DNA of 60,020 nucleotides, from positions 1-60,020 of the forward strand of contig SWDT01000136.1 of NCBI GenBank assembly GCA_009193035.1, read 5' to 3'. Numbering within the stretch: the first letter of the stretch is position 1; every line of letters starts with the position of its first letter. Shown one piece after another: positions 11,439-22,964 of the stretch. The DNA comes from Halicephalobus mephisto (lineage: Eukaryota > Nematoda > Chromadorea > Rhabditida > Panagrolaimidae). The notes beneath the pieces were generated by a model. It saw nothing but the letters and a program-made list of their open reading frames with translations. It was not told where the DNA came from and ran no database searches. A program made the position numbers and the translations under genes.

Positions 11439-11538
11439 CAAATATCTTATGACAAGTTTTCCTCAACGGACCAGTTTTTCCTTTTTCGTCGAGTAACAGA
11501 CTTCTGACGAAAGGAAATGCTGGCATTTGACGGCCCAA
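11439..11538 (-). CDS. Exon-like island
   Basis: Open stretch reading GRQMPAFPFVRSLLLDEKGK then a Lys/Arg/Cys-rich tail, ending at a good donor (TTTG|GTCAGT). The acceptor (GTGAAG) is weak. The best-looking of the islands, with normal codon choice; no family recognised. Confidence 0.4.
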
Positions 11539-11689
11539 CTTCACGTTATTAAAAAAGTTAAAAAAGTTAAAAATCGGACTTTTTTTATAAAGTAGTTTTT
11601 ACGTCGATTTTCAGACTTTTCAGAAAACTTCTCAAATTCGAAATTTTAAATTTCTAAATCAATGTTATTAAAGAAATTAATTTTTTTCC

Positions 11690-12060
11690 AAGTGGTCCCA
11701 ACGCGAATTTTTAGGATTTAAAATAATAACTGTGAAAATATTAAAAAATAAAAAAAATAGGTTTTTTCGAAATGGTCCCAGCGCGAATTTTTGGAATTGA
11801 TTTTTTCGAAATGGTCCTGACACGAATTTTTGGAATTTTTAGAATTTAAAATAATAACTCTGAAAATATTAAAAATTAAAAACTAATTTTTTCGAAATGG
11901 TCTTGACACGAATTTTTGGATTTTTCTAGAATCCCAAAAGCCTTCTGTCTCATACGGTAGTTTCGGAGTTTTAATATTATAAGAAATTTAAAATAAAATT
12001 TCTTTCAAAATGGTCCCGACACGAACTTTTGGAATTTCTAAGATTTAAAGTCGAGGACAT
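11690..12060. repeat. TGGTCCCGACACGAATTTTTGGA dispersed-repeat cluster
   Basis: At least five copies of AAATGGTCyyGACrCGAATTTTTGGAA. Single copies of the same word recur near 18.95, 19.05, 42.8, 42.9, 51.15, 54.0 and 58.44 kb. Confidence 0.7.
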
Positions 12061-12592
12061 TCATTCAAAAATAATATTATTATAAACGACAAAAATGACT
12101 TTTATAAAATAGTTTTCAAAAGAATTTTAAAATTTTTGAAAAACTTCCAAAATTCGAAAAATGCGGTTTCAAACATGTCGTAAAAAATAAAAATGAAATT
12201 TTTATGAAATGGTTTCGGAAAAAAATTTTAAATTTTAAAAATTCCAAAATTTCAGAGGATTCTGGAAAGCTCCAAAAATTTCTATAAGATTTTTGAAAAT
12301 TTTTACCGAACTCTAAAAAATTATCATAAAATATTAAAAAAGTTTTACAAAATTCTGAAAGTTTTTAGAATCTACAAAATTTTATAATTTTTATAAAATT
12401 AAAACTTTTATTTTTCGAATATTTTAAATTTTTATTTTTCGGAAATTTTAAAATTTTATTTTTCGAAAATCTTTAAAATTTTATTTTTTGAAAATCTTTA
12501 AATTTTTGTTTTTTGAAAATCTTTAAAATTTTTTTTTTGAAAATCTTTAAATTTTTGTTTTTTGAAAATCTTTAAAATTTTGTTTTGAAAAC

Positions 12593-12725
12593 TTTGTTTC
12601 CAAAAAATTATTAGATTCAACTTCAGAACCCTCGTTAGCGGTTTTTCTTTTTTCTCGAAATAGGTCTTTGAGGAACTTCGGTCCTTGAGGGACTTCGTTC
12701 CACTCATTGTCCGATGAACATTGAT
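12593..12725 (-). CDS. Exon-like island, acidic/lysine-rich
   Basis: Preceded by a TTTTAAAAG acceptor and ended by an AA|GTTTTC donor. It reads DQCSSDNEWNEVPQGPKFLK, then a basic stretch and an ESNNFLETK end. Composition and codon use are those of a real exon. No family recognised. Confidence 0.4.
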
Positions 12726-12959
12726 CTTTTAAAAAATTTCTTTATTTTAAAAATTATTAAATAAAAATCGAAAAATAAAATTAATAAATAACGTAATTTG
12801 TTATTTACTTTTCGAAAAATTTTGATGACGAAATTGTTACTTTTCAGAAAATTAAAAATAAAAATATAATTTGATAGAAAAAAATAATTTGATAAAAAAT
12901 AAAAAATAAGAATTTTATGAGCAATGCCTGGAGGCGGATTTTTAGGAAATTTTGGAATT

Positions 12960-13500
12960 GAAGTTTTTAAAGTTTGAAGTGGATTCTGGAAGATTCTAGA
13001 AAGTTCAATGAGATTCTGAAAAGTTTCTGGAGTTTATACTGATTTCTAGAAGATTCTAGAAACTTCAATGAGATTCTGAAAAGTTTCTGAATTTTATTCT
13101 AATTTCTGGAAGATTCTAGAAACTTCAATGAGATTCTAGAAAATTTCAAAAGTTTGCACCGTATTTTAGAAGATTTAAAAAATTATATTCAATTGTGGAA
13201 TCTTCTATTGGATTTTAGAAATTTCTATAATCTTCACTAAGACTCCGAATGACTTCAGAAGTTTATACTGTATTCTTGAGGATTCTAGAACCTTCTCCAA
13301 GATTCTCGATGACTTCGAAAGCTTACACCGTATTCTGGAAGATTCTAGAACCTTCGTCAAGATTCTCGATGACTTCAGAGCGTATACCGTATTCTAGAAG
13401 ATTCTAGAACCTTCTCCAAGATTCTCGATGACTTCAAAAGCTTATACCGTATTCTGGAAGATTCTAGAACCTTCAGCATGATTAGGAAATTTCAGAAATT
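12960..13500. repeat. ~60-bp tandem repeat, about nine copies
   Basis: Units centre on GATTCTAGAACCTTCTCCAA followed by GATTCTCGATGACTTC and ATACCGTATTCTGGAA. The 5' copies (CTTCAATGAGATTCTGAAAA) are more diverged than the 3' ones near 13260-13480. Confidence 0.8.
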
Positions 13501-14101
13501 TACACTAGCTTCTAGAAAGTTCCAAAAATTCCCACAAAAATATAAAATGCAAGAAATTTTTACAAGACTTCTATTTGAGTTACGAACTTCCTTGAAATTC
13601 TATAAAAATTCAGAAATTCTCCTTTAATTATAGAAAATTTAAAATTTCCAAAAAATCTCATGAACTCCTTAAAGTTTAGAAGGTTCTATGAAATCATAGA
13701 TGATGTTAAAAATTTTCATTTAATTATAGAAAACTTCAAAATCTCATGAAATTTTAGAAAATTTTCATATTAAAAAAAAATAAAAATTTCAGAAAATTTT
13801 CAAATTAAAAAAAATAAAAATTTCGAAAATTTTCAAATTTAAAAAAATCCGAAAAATTTAATAAAATTTTTAAAAAGTAAAAATGTTGTAAAAATTTCGA
13901 AAGTTTCGAAATTTAAAAAATCCAAAAAATGGCTCGACTACTATACTAAATAAAAAAGTAAAAGTAACTTTTTTCCAAAAAATCCCAAAATAAAACTCGC
14001 TGGAATTCTTTAATAAAAAAATTAAATTTAACAATGATTTTAAATTTTTCCAAATTTTTGATTTTAGAAATGAAAAAAAATAATATAGATATATAAAAAA
14101 C

Positions 14102-14270
14102 CATCTTTAACCAAGTAGTCCGGAAGCACGAGATTTTCGAATTTAGCTGGTTTTTGAGTCTTATTTGACACTTGTTCAGTCAGCTCCTCGAACGAAAGCC
14201 GACTTTATCTTATTTTTCCAGCTTTGTCCGTGACAAATCGCAGAAACGGCAGCTCAGACACATCGGTCAT
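14102..14270 (-). CDS. Exon-like island with one in-frame stop
   Basis: The downstream part reads RLSFEELTEQVSNKTQKPAK and ends LVLPDYLVKD at a G|GTTTTT donor (14101). In the same frame upstream lies TDVSELPFLRFVTDKAGKIR, separated by a single TAA. Either these are two exons with a tiny unseen intron, or one exon broken by a nonsense change. Confidence 0.35.
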
Positions 14271-14279
14271 TGAGTTTCA

Positions 14280-14880
14280 TATGATGTATAAAAAAATATA
14301 AAAAATATAAAAAAATATTGAAAAATAAAAAAAATTGAAAAAAATACTTTGAAAATATAAAAAAACATTGAAAAATATAAAAAATATAAAAAATTGAAAA
14401 AAAAATACTTTAAAAAAATATTGAAAAATTAAAAAATATTGAAAAGTATAAAAAAAATATATAAAAAATATTTTTAAAAAATATAAAAAATGTATAAAAA
14501 ATATTGAAAAAGATTGAAAATATTTAAAAAATATATTTAAAATATAAAATGTAAAAAATATAAAATATATAAAAATACATAAAAGAAATAAAAAGTATAA
14601 AAAATACATAAAAATACATAAAAATATAAAATGTATAAAAAGTACAAAAATATAAAAAATATAAACTATAAAAAACACATAAAATTTATAAATATATGTA
14701 ATATAAAAACTGCTAATAAATATTAAAATTATAAAAAATTCACAAAAAACATATAAAATGTATAAAAACTATTAATAAATATTTAAATTATTAAAAATAT
14801 TAAAAAGCATAAAAAATAAAAAATAAAAAGTATTTAAAATTACAAAAAATATAAAATGTTTTAAAGATTAACATTCATTT
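14280..14880. repeat. AAAAATATAAAA low-complexity tract
   Basis: About 600 bp of imperfect ATATAAAAAA/TATTGAAAA units. The long Phe/Ile/Tyr open frame across it is a composition artefact. Confidence 0.8.
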
Positions 14881-15474
14881 AAAAAAATAAAAGATATTTT
14901 AGAAAATTTAAATTTATTAAAAAAATTAAAAAATTTAAAGAATATTTTTGAAAATTTAAATTTATTTAAAATATTAAAAAATTTAAATACTTTCAAAAAT
15001 TCAAATTTATTTAAAATGTTCAAAATCACTTAGATTATTTAAAATTAAAAAAATTAAAAAATACAAATTTTTTTAGGAATATTTAATTAATGAATAAAGC
15101 ATTTATATTTAATTTAATGAAATTAGATACAGTTAATTAAATATTGTCATTTGCATCGTTTTGAATATTTTCGAATTTTTTTTAAACTTGTTCTTTATGA
15201 AAATCTGTGAAAAACAATTTTTTGGAAATGACATATTTGGCTCAACTATGAACTTTCCAAAAAACGGTCATAAATCACACTATTATAAAAAATTAAAAAT
15301 AAAATTACACAATTGCTTTTTTTATTTCGTAAAATATAATTTTTTATAAATTTTTTGAGAGTTGAATTAACTTAATATTTAATTAAGAAAAATATTAATT
15401 TTATAAAATTTCAAAGTTAAAATAAGTCAAAAAATAACAAAGTCGTCGATTTTCGAACTTGAATTTTCAATATA

Positions 15475-15635
15475 CAGTAGAACTTGGATATAACATATTT
15501 CTTGTTATGACATAGGGTCTGAGTGAGTGAGTTTGGTTAGTCTGTCTTCAAATTTACCCCTTCTATAATATATCCTTTCTTATAAAATATGTTTTGGCCG
15601 GTCCCAAGGGGGTATCTTACATCCAAGTTCTACTG
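15475..15635. mobile_element. MITE family B, copy 1
   Basis: 161 bp with inverted ends CAGTAGAACTTGGATATAAC and ATCCAAGTTCTACTG, flanked by TA on both sides. The interior holds GAGTGAGTGAGTTTGGTTAG and CCCCTTCTATAATATATCC. Non-coding. Confidence 0.85.
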
Positions 15636-15699
15636 TATATGGTTTTGAAAATTGGGAGAATTTTGATATATGGTTTCGAAATTTCGAAAATCTTTAATA

Positions 15700-15880
15700 C
15701 AGTAAAACTTGGATATCAGATATCTCCGCTATAACGCATTTCTTGTTATGGCATAGGGTCTGAATGAGTGAGTTTAGTTGGTTAGTCTGTCTTCAAATTT
15801 ACCCCTTCTATAATATATCCTTTCTTATAAGATATGTTTTGCTCGGTCCCAAGGGGGTATCTTATATCCAAGTTCGACTG
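15700..15880. mobile_element. MITE family B, copy 2
   Basis: 181 bp, same orientation as copy 1 and 64 bp after it; ends CAGTAAAACTTGGATATCAG and ATCCAAGTTCGACTG, TA-flanked. It retains an extra ATATCTCCGCTATAACGC segment missing from copy 1. Confidence 0.85.
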
Positions 15881-16166
15881 TATTTTGAACCGAATTAGAA
15901 TTTATTTCGGACTAATTTGAGTTTGGAAATCGAAAAACTCGACTTCTAGAAGAAGTATTAAGTTGGAATTTGAAATTAATTAGAATTGAAATTGTTCGAA
16001 TTCATATTTTTTAATTTTGGAATCGAACTAATTTAGTTCAAATTGGAACTCCTAGAATTCAGGACTCGACTAAAGTTTGAAGCCAATTCTTTCGATTTTC
16101 AAACTTGAATTAGTTCGAAATAAATTCAAAGTTCGGTTTAAAAATCGAAATTCAACAGCTCTGGTA

Positions 16167-16328
16167 CACACAAAAAACATAACTTTTGCTTTTTTAACAA
16201 TTACAAAATCTGACAAAAATATAAAAAATCGTCACATTTTTGACAAATATTAGACATTTGTAACGAAAATAAAACTTAATAGTGACGATTTGAACTTTTT
16301 ACTGAACTAAAAGTTATAATTTTTTGTA
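16167..16328. mobile_element. MITE family C, copy 1
   Basis: Inverted ends CACACAAAAAACATAACTTT and AAAGTTATAATTTTTTGTA, about 162 bp, AT-rich interior with GTGACGATTTG. Non-coding. Confidence 0.7.
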
Positions 16329-16434
16329 TAGAGATTTTGGATAGTGAATATTTCCGACTCATATTAGAGCTTTCCAGTCACTATCCAACATTTATTGGAG
16401 CTGTTAAAATCAATATCCAGAAATAGCTCCAATA

Positions 16435-16595
16435 CACAAAAAACGTAACTTTTGGTTTTTTAACAATTGCGAAATGTAACAAAAATATAAAAAAATCGTC
16501 AGATTTTTGACAAATATTAGACATTTGTGACGAAAATGTAACTTAATAGTGACGATTTGCATTTGTTACTGGACCAAAAGTTACGCTTTTTTGTG
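16435..16595. mobile_element. MITE family C, copy 2
   Basis: 161 bp; ends CACAAAAAACGTAACTTTTG and CCAAAAGTTACGCTTTTTTG. TA on the left, TG on the right. A diverged half-copy (ACACAGAAATCGTAACTCGTGG) is visible near 20563. Confidence 0.75.
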
Positions 16596-17264
16596 TGGGG
16601 AAATAATGTCATACAACCAAAAATAAGCTTTTCGACGAAATACTCTCCACGGAAATTTCCGGAATTTTGTTTTCGAAACTCGCAGAACTTGAATTTTCAA
16701 ATGTTATTCTAAAAAGTTTTCTTTAATTTGGAATCCTCCAGAAGCTGTTACGAAATCTTGAAAGATCCTAAAAAGCTGCAAAATAATTTATTTAATTTTT
16801 TAAAAATTAGAAAATTTAAAATAAAAAAATTGTAAAAATAAAAAAATTTATAAAAATTATAAAATTGTAAAAATTATAAAATTGTAAAAATAAAAAAATA
16901 ATAAAAATTTAAAAATTGTAAAAATTGTAAAAATTTCGCAAGATTCTGGAGGACTTTAGAAACTGTTACGAAATCTTGAAAGATTCTAAAAAGCTTCTGA
17001 AAAATCTTCTAAGTTTTTTGATTTTTTAAAAATATTCAAATTTCCAAAAAGCTTCAGAATCTCCTGCTGAATTTTTAAAAATTTCAGAACTGTCCATTAA
17101 ATTCTAGAATTTCTTACGAAACTCTAGAAGGTTTCAGAAACTTCTACAAAATTCCGAAATGTCTCAAAAATTTTCTAAAACCAAAAGTCATTACTGTATT
17201 TCGCAATATTTTTAAAATTTCCACAAAATTTTGGAGAATTGCAGAAATTCTAAAAAGTTTTAGA

Positions 17265-17645
17265 AGCTTCTATGTGATTTTAAAATATTTTACAAGTTTT
17301 CTAAGATTCTAGACATCTTCGGAATTTTGTATTAAAATATTTTATAAATTCTACAAGATGTTAGACATCTTCGAAGTTTTTTACTGACATATTTTACAAA
17401 TTTTACGAGATTTTAGATATCTTCGAAGTTTTTTACTAACATATTTTACCAATTTTACAGGATTCTAGATATCTTCAGAATTTTTTACTAACATATTTTA
17501 CCAATTTTACAGGATTCTAGATATCTTCAGAATTTCCTATTAAAATATTTTACCAATTTTATAAGATTCTAGATATCTTCAGAATTTTCTATAAAATATT
17601 TCACAAATTTTTGAAAACTATAAACATCTTCGAAATTTTCTACTA
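17265..17645. repeat. ~56-bp tandem repeat, about seven copies
   Basis: Units of ACAGGATTCTAGATATCTTC followed by AGAATTTTTTACTAACATATTTTACC. Confidence 0.75.
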
Positions 17646-17886
17646 AAATATTTCAAAATTTCCCAAGTTTATGGAAAATCTCCAAAAATCTTTACTGTAT
17701 TTTTAAAAATTTACAAAATCCTGAAATGTCTCAAGATTCTAGACAACTTCAGAATCTTCTACAAGATTTTCAAGAGTTTCAAAATCTTCCTTGAAATCCT
17801 CGAAGTTCTCAAAAATTCCATAAAATTCGAATTTAAAAAAACAAAAAAATAAATATTTTTCGAAAATTGGAAAAATTTGAAATAAC

Positions 17887-18016
17887 CCAAAATTCAAAAA
17901 ATAAAGTTTGTCGTTTATCCAAAGCAAAGAAATTAAAACAAGGCCCTTCATTGCCTAAGGCTGTCTTGCGTGGATTCACTAAATTATTCATTTCACCAGA
18001 GGACAAGTTTAACATT
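17887..18016 (-). CDS. Exon-like island
   Basis: Begins after a GCTTAAG acceptor and reads MLNLSSGEMNNLVNPRKTAL then NEGPCFNFFALDKRQT, with a plausible GTTATT donor. Base-balanced against AT-rich flanks; family unknown. Confidence 0.35.
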
Positions 18017-18389
18017 CTTAAGCTTTAAACTGACGTCAATAATCATTGTTTTTAGTTCAATTAAAAAAAAATAAGAAAATTTTAAAAAATTTTAAAAAAA
18101 TAAGAAAATTCAAAAAATTTAAAAAAAAATAAGAAAATTCAAGAAATTTTTAAAAAATTAAAAAGTAAGAAAATTTCGAAATGTTTAAAAATAAAAAAAG
18201 TAAAATATCTAAAAAATTTGAGAAATTTCAAAAATCAAAAAATTTTAAATTTTAAAAACAAAAAATTTCTAAAATTTAAATTTAAAAACTTAAAGAATTT
18301 TGAAAATTAAAAACGTTTAGAAAATTTCGAAATAAAAGAAATTTTAAAAATTCAAAAATATTAAGTAACGATTTTTAAAAAATTATATT

Positions 18390-18470
18390 TGCCAGTTTTC
18401 CCAAAATAAAAATTGGACTTTCCCACGAATCTTTTTGACTTGTGTATTTTGTATGAAATTGCCGAAAAAG
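18390..18470 (-). CDS. Exon-like island (short)
   Basis: Minus-strand stretch reading NTQVKKIRGKVQFLFWENWQ. Splice sites not resolved. A similar short island lies near 13990 (FQRVLFWDFLEKS). Weak evidence. Confidence 0.2.
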
Positions 18471-19059
18471 TAAAATATAAAAATAAATAAAATTGTACTA
18501 TTAGAAATATTAAAATTAAATTGTTACGAAATTTTTTAAATATACATTTTTGAAATTATTTAAATTAAATATTTTTAAATTTTTAATATTTTTAATATTT
18601 TTAATATTTTTAATATTTTTAATATTTTTTAACTTTCAATTTTTGGCTTTTCTGAAATGTTAAATTTACAATATTTTTTAATTTTTAAACTCATTTGAAT
18701 TTAAAATATTTTTTAAATTATAGATTTTAAAATTATTTAAATTTGAATTTTAAATATTTTCTGACGTATTATTTTTGAACTTTCTAAAATGTTAAATTCT
18801 AAATTTTTAAATTTAATTTTCTTAAATTTTTAAAATAAAAATATCGTTAAAAACAAATTTTTTTCACGAAATAACTTTGAAATGAATTTTTATATTTAAA
18901 AAATTTTTAAATTGCAATATTATCGAAATTGAAAATAAATATTTTTTACGAAATGACCCTGAGGCTAGTTTTCGGATTTTTTTCGAAAACTTTCCAAAAT
19001 TTTTAATTTGTTAATTTTAAAAAAATAAACATAAATTTTTGCGAAATTTTCTCGACACG

Positions 19060-19530
19060 AAAATGAGGAATTTCATGGAAACTACAGTAAGGTGAGAAAA
19101 TTCTTAATTTTTTTGGGAATTTATTATTTTTAAAAAATTAAAAATTAAAAATTAAAGTTATGTGAAATTTTAAATTTTTTTAAAAATTAAGTTTTGTTTT
19201 AAAATGATATACATGTTTATCAAAAAAAAAATGAAAAACAACTTTGAGGAGAATTATTTTATTTTTATTATAAAAACAAAAATTATAAATTTTTACAAAA
19301 TTGAGGAACTTCATGGAAACTACAGTAAGCTGAAAGATAATCTTTAATTAATTTTTGGGAATTATTTACTTTAAAAAAATTAAAAATTAAAGTTATGTGA
19401 AATTTTAAATTTCCTATTTTTTTAAAAATTAAGTTTTGTTTTAAAATAACATACATGTTTATCAAAAAAAATGAAAAACAACTTTGAGAATTATTTTATT
19501 TTTATTATAAAAACAAAAAATAAATATTTT
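19060..19530. repeat. ~240-bp direct duplication
   Basis: 19062-19285 and 19302-19527 share TTCATGGAAACTACAGTAAG at the start and TACATGTTTATCAAAAAAAA plus GAAAAACAACTTTGAG at the end. Confidence 0.8.
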
Positions 19531-19544
19531 CTTCAAAATAATCT

Positions 19545-19720
19545 TTACATAAATTTCTTGAAAAATTTTGGCGGATTTTTATTGTTTCGAAAATGCCAAA
19601 TGTCACGTGTAAAAGTTGTAAACAGAAATTCGTCGATTGGCCGGACTATTAATTCTAATTGAACACCGAATCAGCGTGTTTGAGAAATTTTTTGTTTCCA
19701 GAAAATTCCTGTTTTATTCA
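19545..19720 (-). other. Base-balanced island, possible exon
   Basis: The minus strand reads SIRINSPANRRISVYNFYT before a possible GTGACA donor; the plus strand alternatively gives a 19-residue frame with a CKSC pair. Neither can be chosen from sequence alone. Confidence 0.2.
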
Positions 19721-19799
19721 CACGGATGTTAGAGGACTAAGTCACAGAAAATTTCAAAGTTCATTTTCTGGAAAAAATTTTAATTCATTTATCACAACT

Positions 19800-20040
19800 T
19801 AAAAAAAATACAATTTCAATGATATTAAATTTTAAAAATAATAAAAAAATAAAATTTCAATGATATTAAATTTTAAAAATAATAAAAAAATAAAATTTCA
19901 ATGATTTCAAATTTCTTAAAATAATAAAAAAATAAAATTTCAATGATTTTAAATTTCTTAAAATAATAAAAAAATAAAATTTCAATGATATTAATTTTAA
20001 AAAAAAGTAAATAAATAAAATTTCAATGAAGTTCAATTTT
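19800..20040. repeat. ~50-bp tandem repeat, five copies
   Basis: Units of AATAAAATTTCAATGATATTAAATTTTAAAAATAATAAAAA. Confidence 0.8.
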
Positions 20041-20059
20041 AAAAAAGATTTGGAAATTT

Positions 20060-21400
20060 CCGCGTGATGTGAGATTTTGTCTTAGAAATTCATGTTTAAT
20101 TTCTACAATTTTAATTTAAAAAAACTAAAAAATATCTGAAATAACTTTACATCTGTTATATAGTATTTTAGAAATCATTTAAGATAATTTTCTATTTTCT
20201 GAAGTAATTTTGATATAAAATTTCAAATATCCTTAAAATCCAAACTTAGTCTTCAGAATCCTGAATTCTTAAAGTTAAATTCTGACTATATGAGTTTCAG
20301 TACAGTACTATAAGTACTTTTTAATTTTAAGGATCATTAAGAAATTTCGAAATCAAAATTAAAGTCAGTTTTCAGAATCCTAAATTCTAAAAATTAACTT
20401 CTAATTCTGACTTCAGATTCAGACTATATGAGTTTTAGTACAGTATAACAAATGATTTTTTTAGTTTTAACTCCAAAATAAAAATATACATGCCTGGAAC
20501 AAAAATATCGCATAACCGATTTTTGGGAATTCTGCCAAAGGCAATGAGATGTTAATTTCCTACACACAGAAATCGTAACTCGTGGATGTCGTAGGTGTAA
20601 CAAATGTCCGGCATTTCGTCATGAAAGCCTCCATAATTTTTGTCAAATTTTACAATTTAAAAAAATTTTAATTTAAAAAACTTCAAAATTACAATTTTTG
20701 TAAAATTTCCAAAATTTAATAATTTTTTTATGAAAGATCGAATTTTTTTATTTTTAGATAAATTTTAAAAAATCCAAAAATTCTAACAATTTCTAAAAAT
20801 TCAAAAGTTTAACAATTTCTAAAAATCCGAAAATTTAACAATTTTTTAAAATTCAAAAATTTAACAATTTCTAAAAATTCGAAAATTTAACAATTTAACA
20901 ATTTCTAAAAATTCTAAACTTGTCCGAAATTTTCTACCATATTCAGAAAATTTTTAACAAAACTCAAAAAATTCTAGAATCTTCTATAAAATTGCGGTTT
21001 AAAAATTTACAAAAAAATTTCGATTAAAATAAAAAAGACCCAGATGCCAGATAAGTCGTGTTCAATTTTGTTAATCCAATTTCGAGCTTCGTTTTAAAAA
21101 TAGAGTCGTTTTAAAAATGTTTCTGGATACTTTGATTAAAGTAAAAAAAATAAATTTAATTTAATTTAAAAAATAAGAAATTTTTTAAAAATCAGAAAAA
21201 AATTTTTTTGAAAGTTTTCGGGAATTTTTTTTTTCGATGTAAATTTTTTTTGGGAGTTTGAAGACGTCAGCTGTCTTGTCGAAAAAATGGAGGTCGGTAT
21301 TGATGAAAAATAAAATTAGTTTGGTTCAAAGAACAGGGGATAGAGACTTTCGGGTATCTTATAGACTTTTTCTTTTTTTTAAATTTTTTTTAAATTTTTC
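20060..21400. other. AT-rich spacer with weak exon-like islands
   Basis: 20225-20460 is a two-copy duplication (GACTATATGAGTTTCAGTACAG). 20760-20930 repeats AACAATTTCTAAAAATTC. Base-balanced patches at about 20490-20640, 21040-21100 and 21250-21360 have open minus-strand frames (for example RYPKVSIPCSLNQTNFIFHQ in the last), but I cannot fix their splice sites. Confidence 0.3.
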
Positions 21401-21719
21401 GAATTTTTTTCAATTTCGAATTTATTAATTTTTTAAAATTTTGAATTATTTACTTTTTCGAATTTAAAAATTCTAAAATTCTAAATTAGAATTTCTAAAA
21501 TTTTTACTTTTATTTGAATTTTAAAATTACTTTTTTTTTGAGATTTTAAATTTTCTTTGGAAATTCAAACTTATTTAAAATCACTCTATTAATAAAATAA
21601 TTCATGACTTACCTAAATAAAATACAGTAATTCATAAAGTAAAAGTCCAAAATTTACTGATTTTAAAAATTCGAAAAAAGACAGAATTTTGCAAATAATA
21701 TTAAAATTATAATAGAAAT

Positions 21720-21885
21720 TTTATCATCATAATTTTCATCAACACCATCATCATCATTTTCATTTTCATCAACATCATAATATTCATCATCTTCTTCTTC
21801 ATTATTTTCATCAACACCATCATCATCATATTCATCTTCATCAATATCTTCATCTTTATCATCTTCTTCCTCTTTTTCGTTTTAG
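21720..21885. repeat. CAT/CATCTT microsatellite
   Basis: Interrupted CATCATCATTTTCATTTTCATCAACATCATCTTCTTC tract of about 160 bp. Confidence 0.85.
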
Positions 21886-21958
21886 TGTTTTTCTTGCATT
21901 GTGCAGGATCTGTTTTATTACAATATTATATGGTACAAAAACAAGACATTGGAACAAA

Positions 21959-22227
21959 CTAAACACTGAAATTTGCAATTTTTGATCGCAGATGTTTCAA
22001 CACGACTTTCCTTCCAGTGATCGGCTCTTCGTAATGCCTGACATCAGGGTCAATACTAATTTTTGATTTCTCTGTGAGACTGTATGACAGAGATTTATTA
22101 AATTGTTAAAAATAAAACAAAAGTCAAAATGAAAATTTTTGAAGGTTTTCAGAAATCACGTACCTCGAATATAAAGTAGAAAATTGGTCAATTTTGGAAT
22201 TTTCTTCCTGAAATTGACATACTCCAT
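21959..22227 (-). CDS. Small two-exon gene or 3' end of a larger one, unrecognised
   Basis: Exon 22164-22227 (MEYVNFRKKIPKLTNFLLYI) ends at a G|GTACGT donor in phase 1. Exon 21959-22071 begins after CTCACAG and continues in phase (KSKISIDPDVRHYEEPITGR) to a stop at 21959. An AATAAA follows on the minus strand at about 21914. Together 58 residues, rich in Lys and Arg. The composition is clearly protein-like. The ATG may be internal; a TTCTTCCAG acceptor lies farther upstream but its frame is closed. Confidence 0.5.
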
Positions 22228-22309
22228 CAAAATTCGATGAAAGAAAAAATATTATCCTCAGTCTGGAAGAAATTGAAACATTAGAATCAAAGTTTTTTCA
22301 TAACGCCTA

Positions 22310-22720
22310 AAGTCAAAATCCTTCCGTTCCACGAAAACTTTGATGTACATCTTGATGTCCAAGAAGCTTCCAGTCTATTTTGATATCAATAAAAATCTCA
22401 GTTTATATTGATGTCCAAGAAGCTCTTAATCTATCTTGACATCAATGAAAATCTTAGTCTAACTTGATATCCAAGAAACTCCTAGTCCATTTTAATATCA
22501 ATGAAACTTTTAGTCTACTTTGATATCAATAAAAATCTCAGTTTATATTGATGTCCAAAAAAAATGTAGTCTATTTTGATATCTAAGACAATTCCAGTCT
22601 ATTTTTATATCAATAAAAATCTCAGTTTATGTTGATGTTCAAGAAACTCTTAATCTATCTTAATATCCAAGAAACTTCCAGTTTATCTTGATATCCATGA
22701 AAATCTCAATCTCTTATTCT
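22310..22720. repeat. ~55-bp tandem repeat, seven to eight copies
   Basis: Units of TTGATGTCCAAGAAGCTCTTAATCTATCTTGATATCAATGAAAATCTCAG. Confidence 0.75.
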
Positions 22721-22964
22721 AGTAAAATAGTAAAATAGTAACCAGTCATTGACGTTCTCTTGCTTCGGATTTCATTGAGAACTTACAAAAGTCCCTAGCC
22801 CTGATATAAGTAATTCAAAATATAAAACAAAAATTATATTTAATAATCAAGCAACAAGAAAGAAATCCAATCAATCACTGTATATGCACTATTACAACTA
22901 GAATTCTGAGCAAAAAAGATTACAAATCATCATATCAAGGATTCAGAAACAATATCCATCATAT

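Noticed and set aside
12960..13500. Regularly spaced repeats suggesting a CRISPR-like array
   Set aside because: Repeats are contiguous and diverged with no unique spacers, and the genome is eukaryotic.
14277..14678. 133-codon Phe/Ile/Tyr frame on the minus strand
   Set aside because: Low-complexity AATATAAA tract; no real protein composition.
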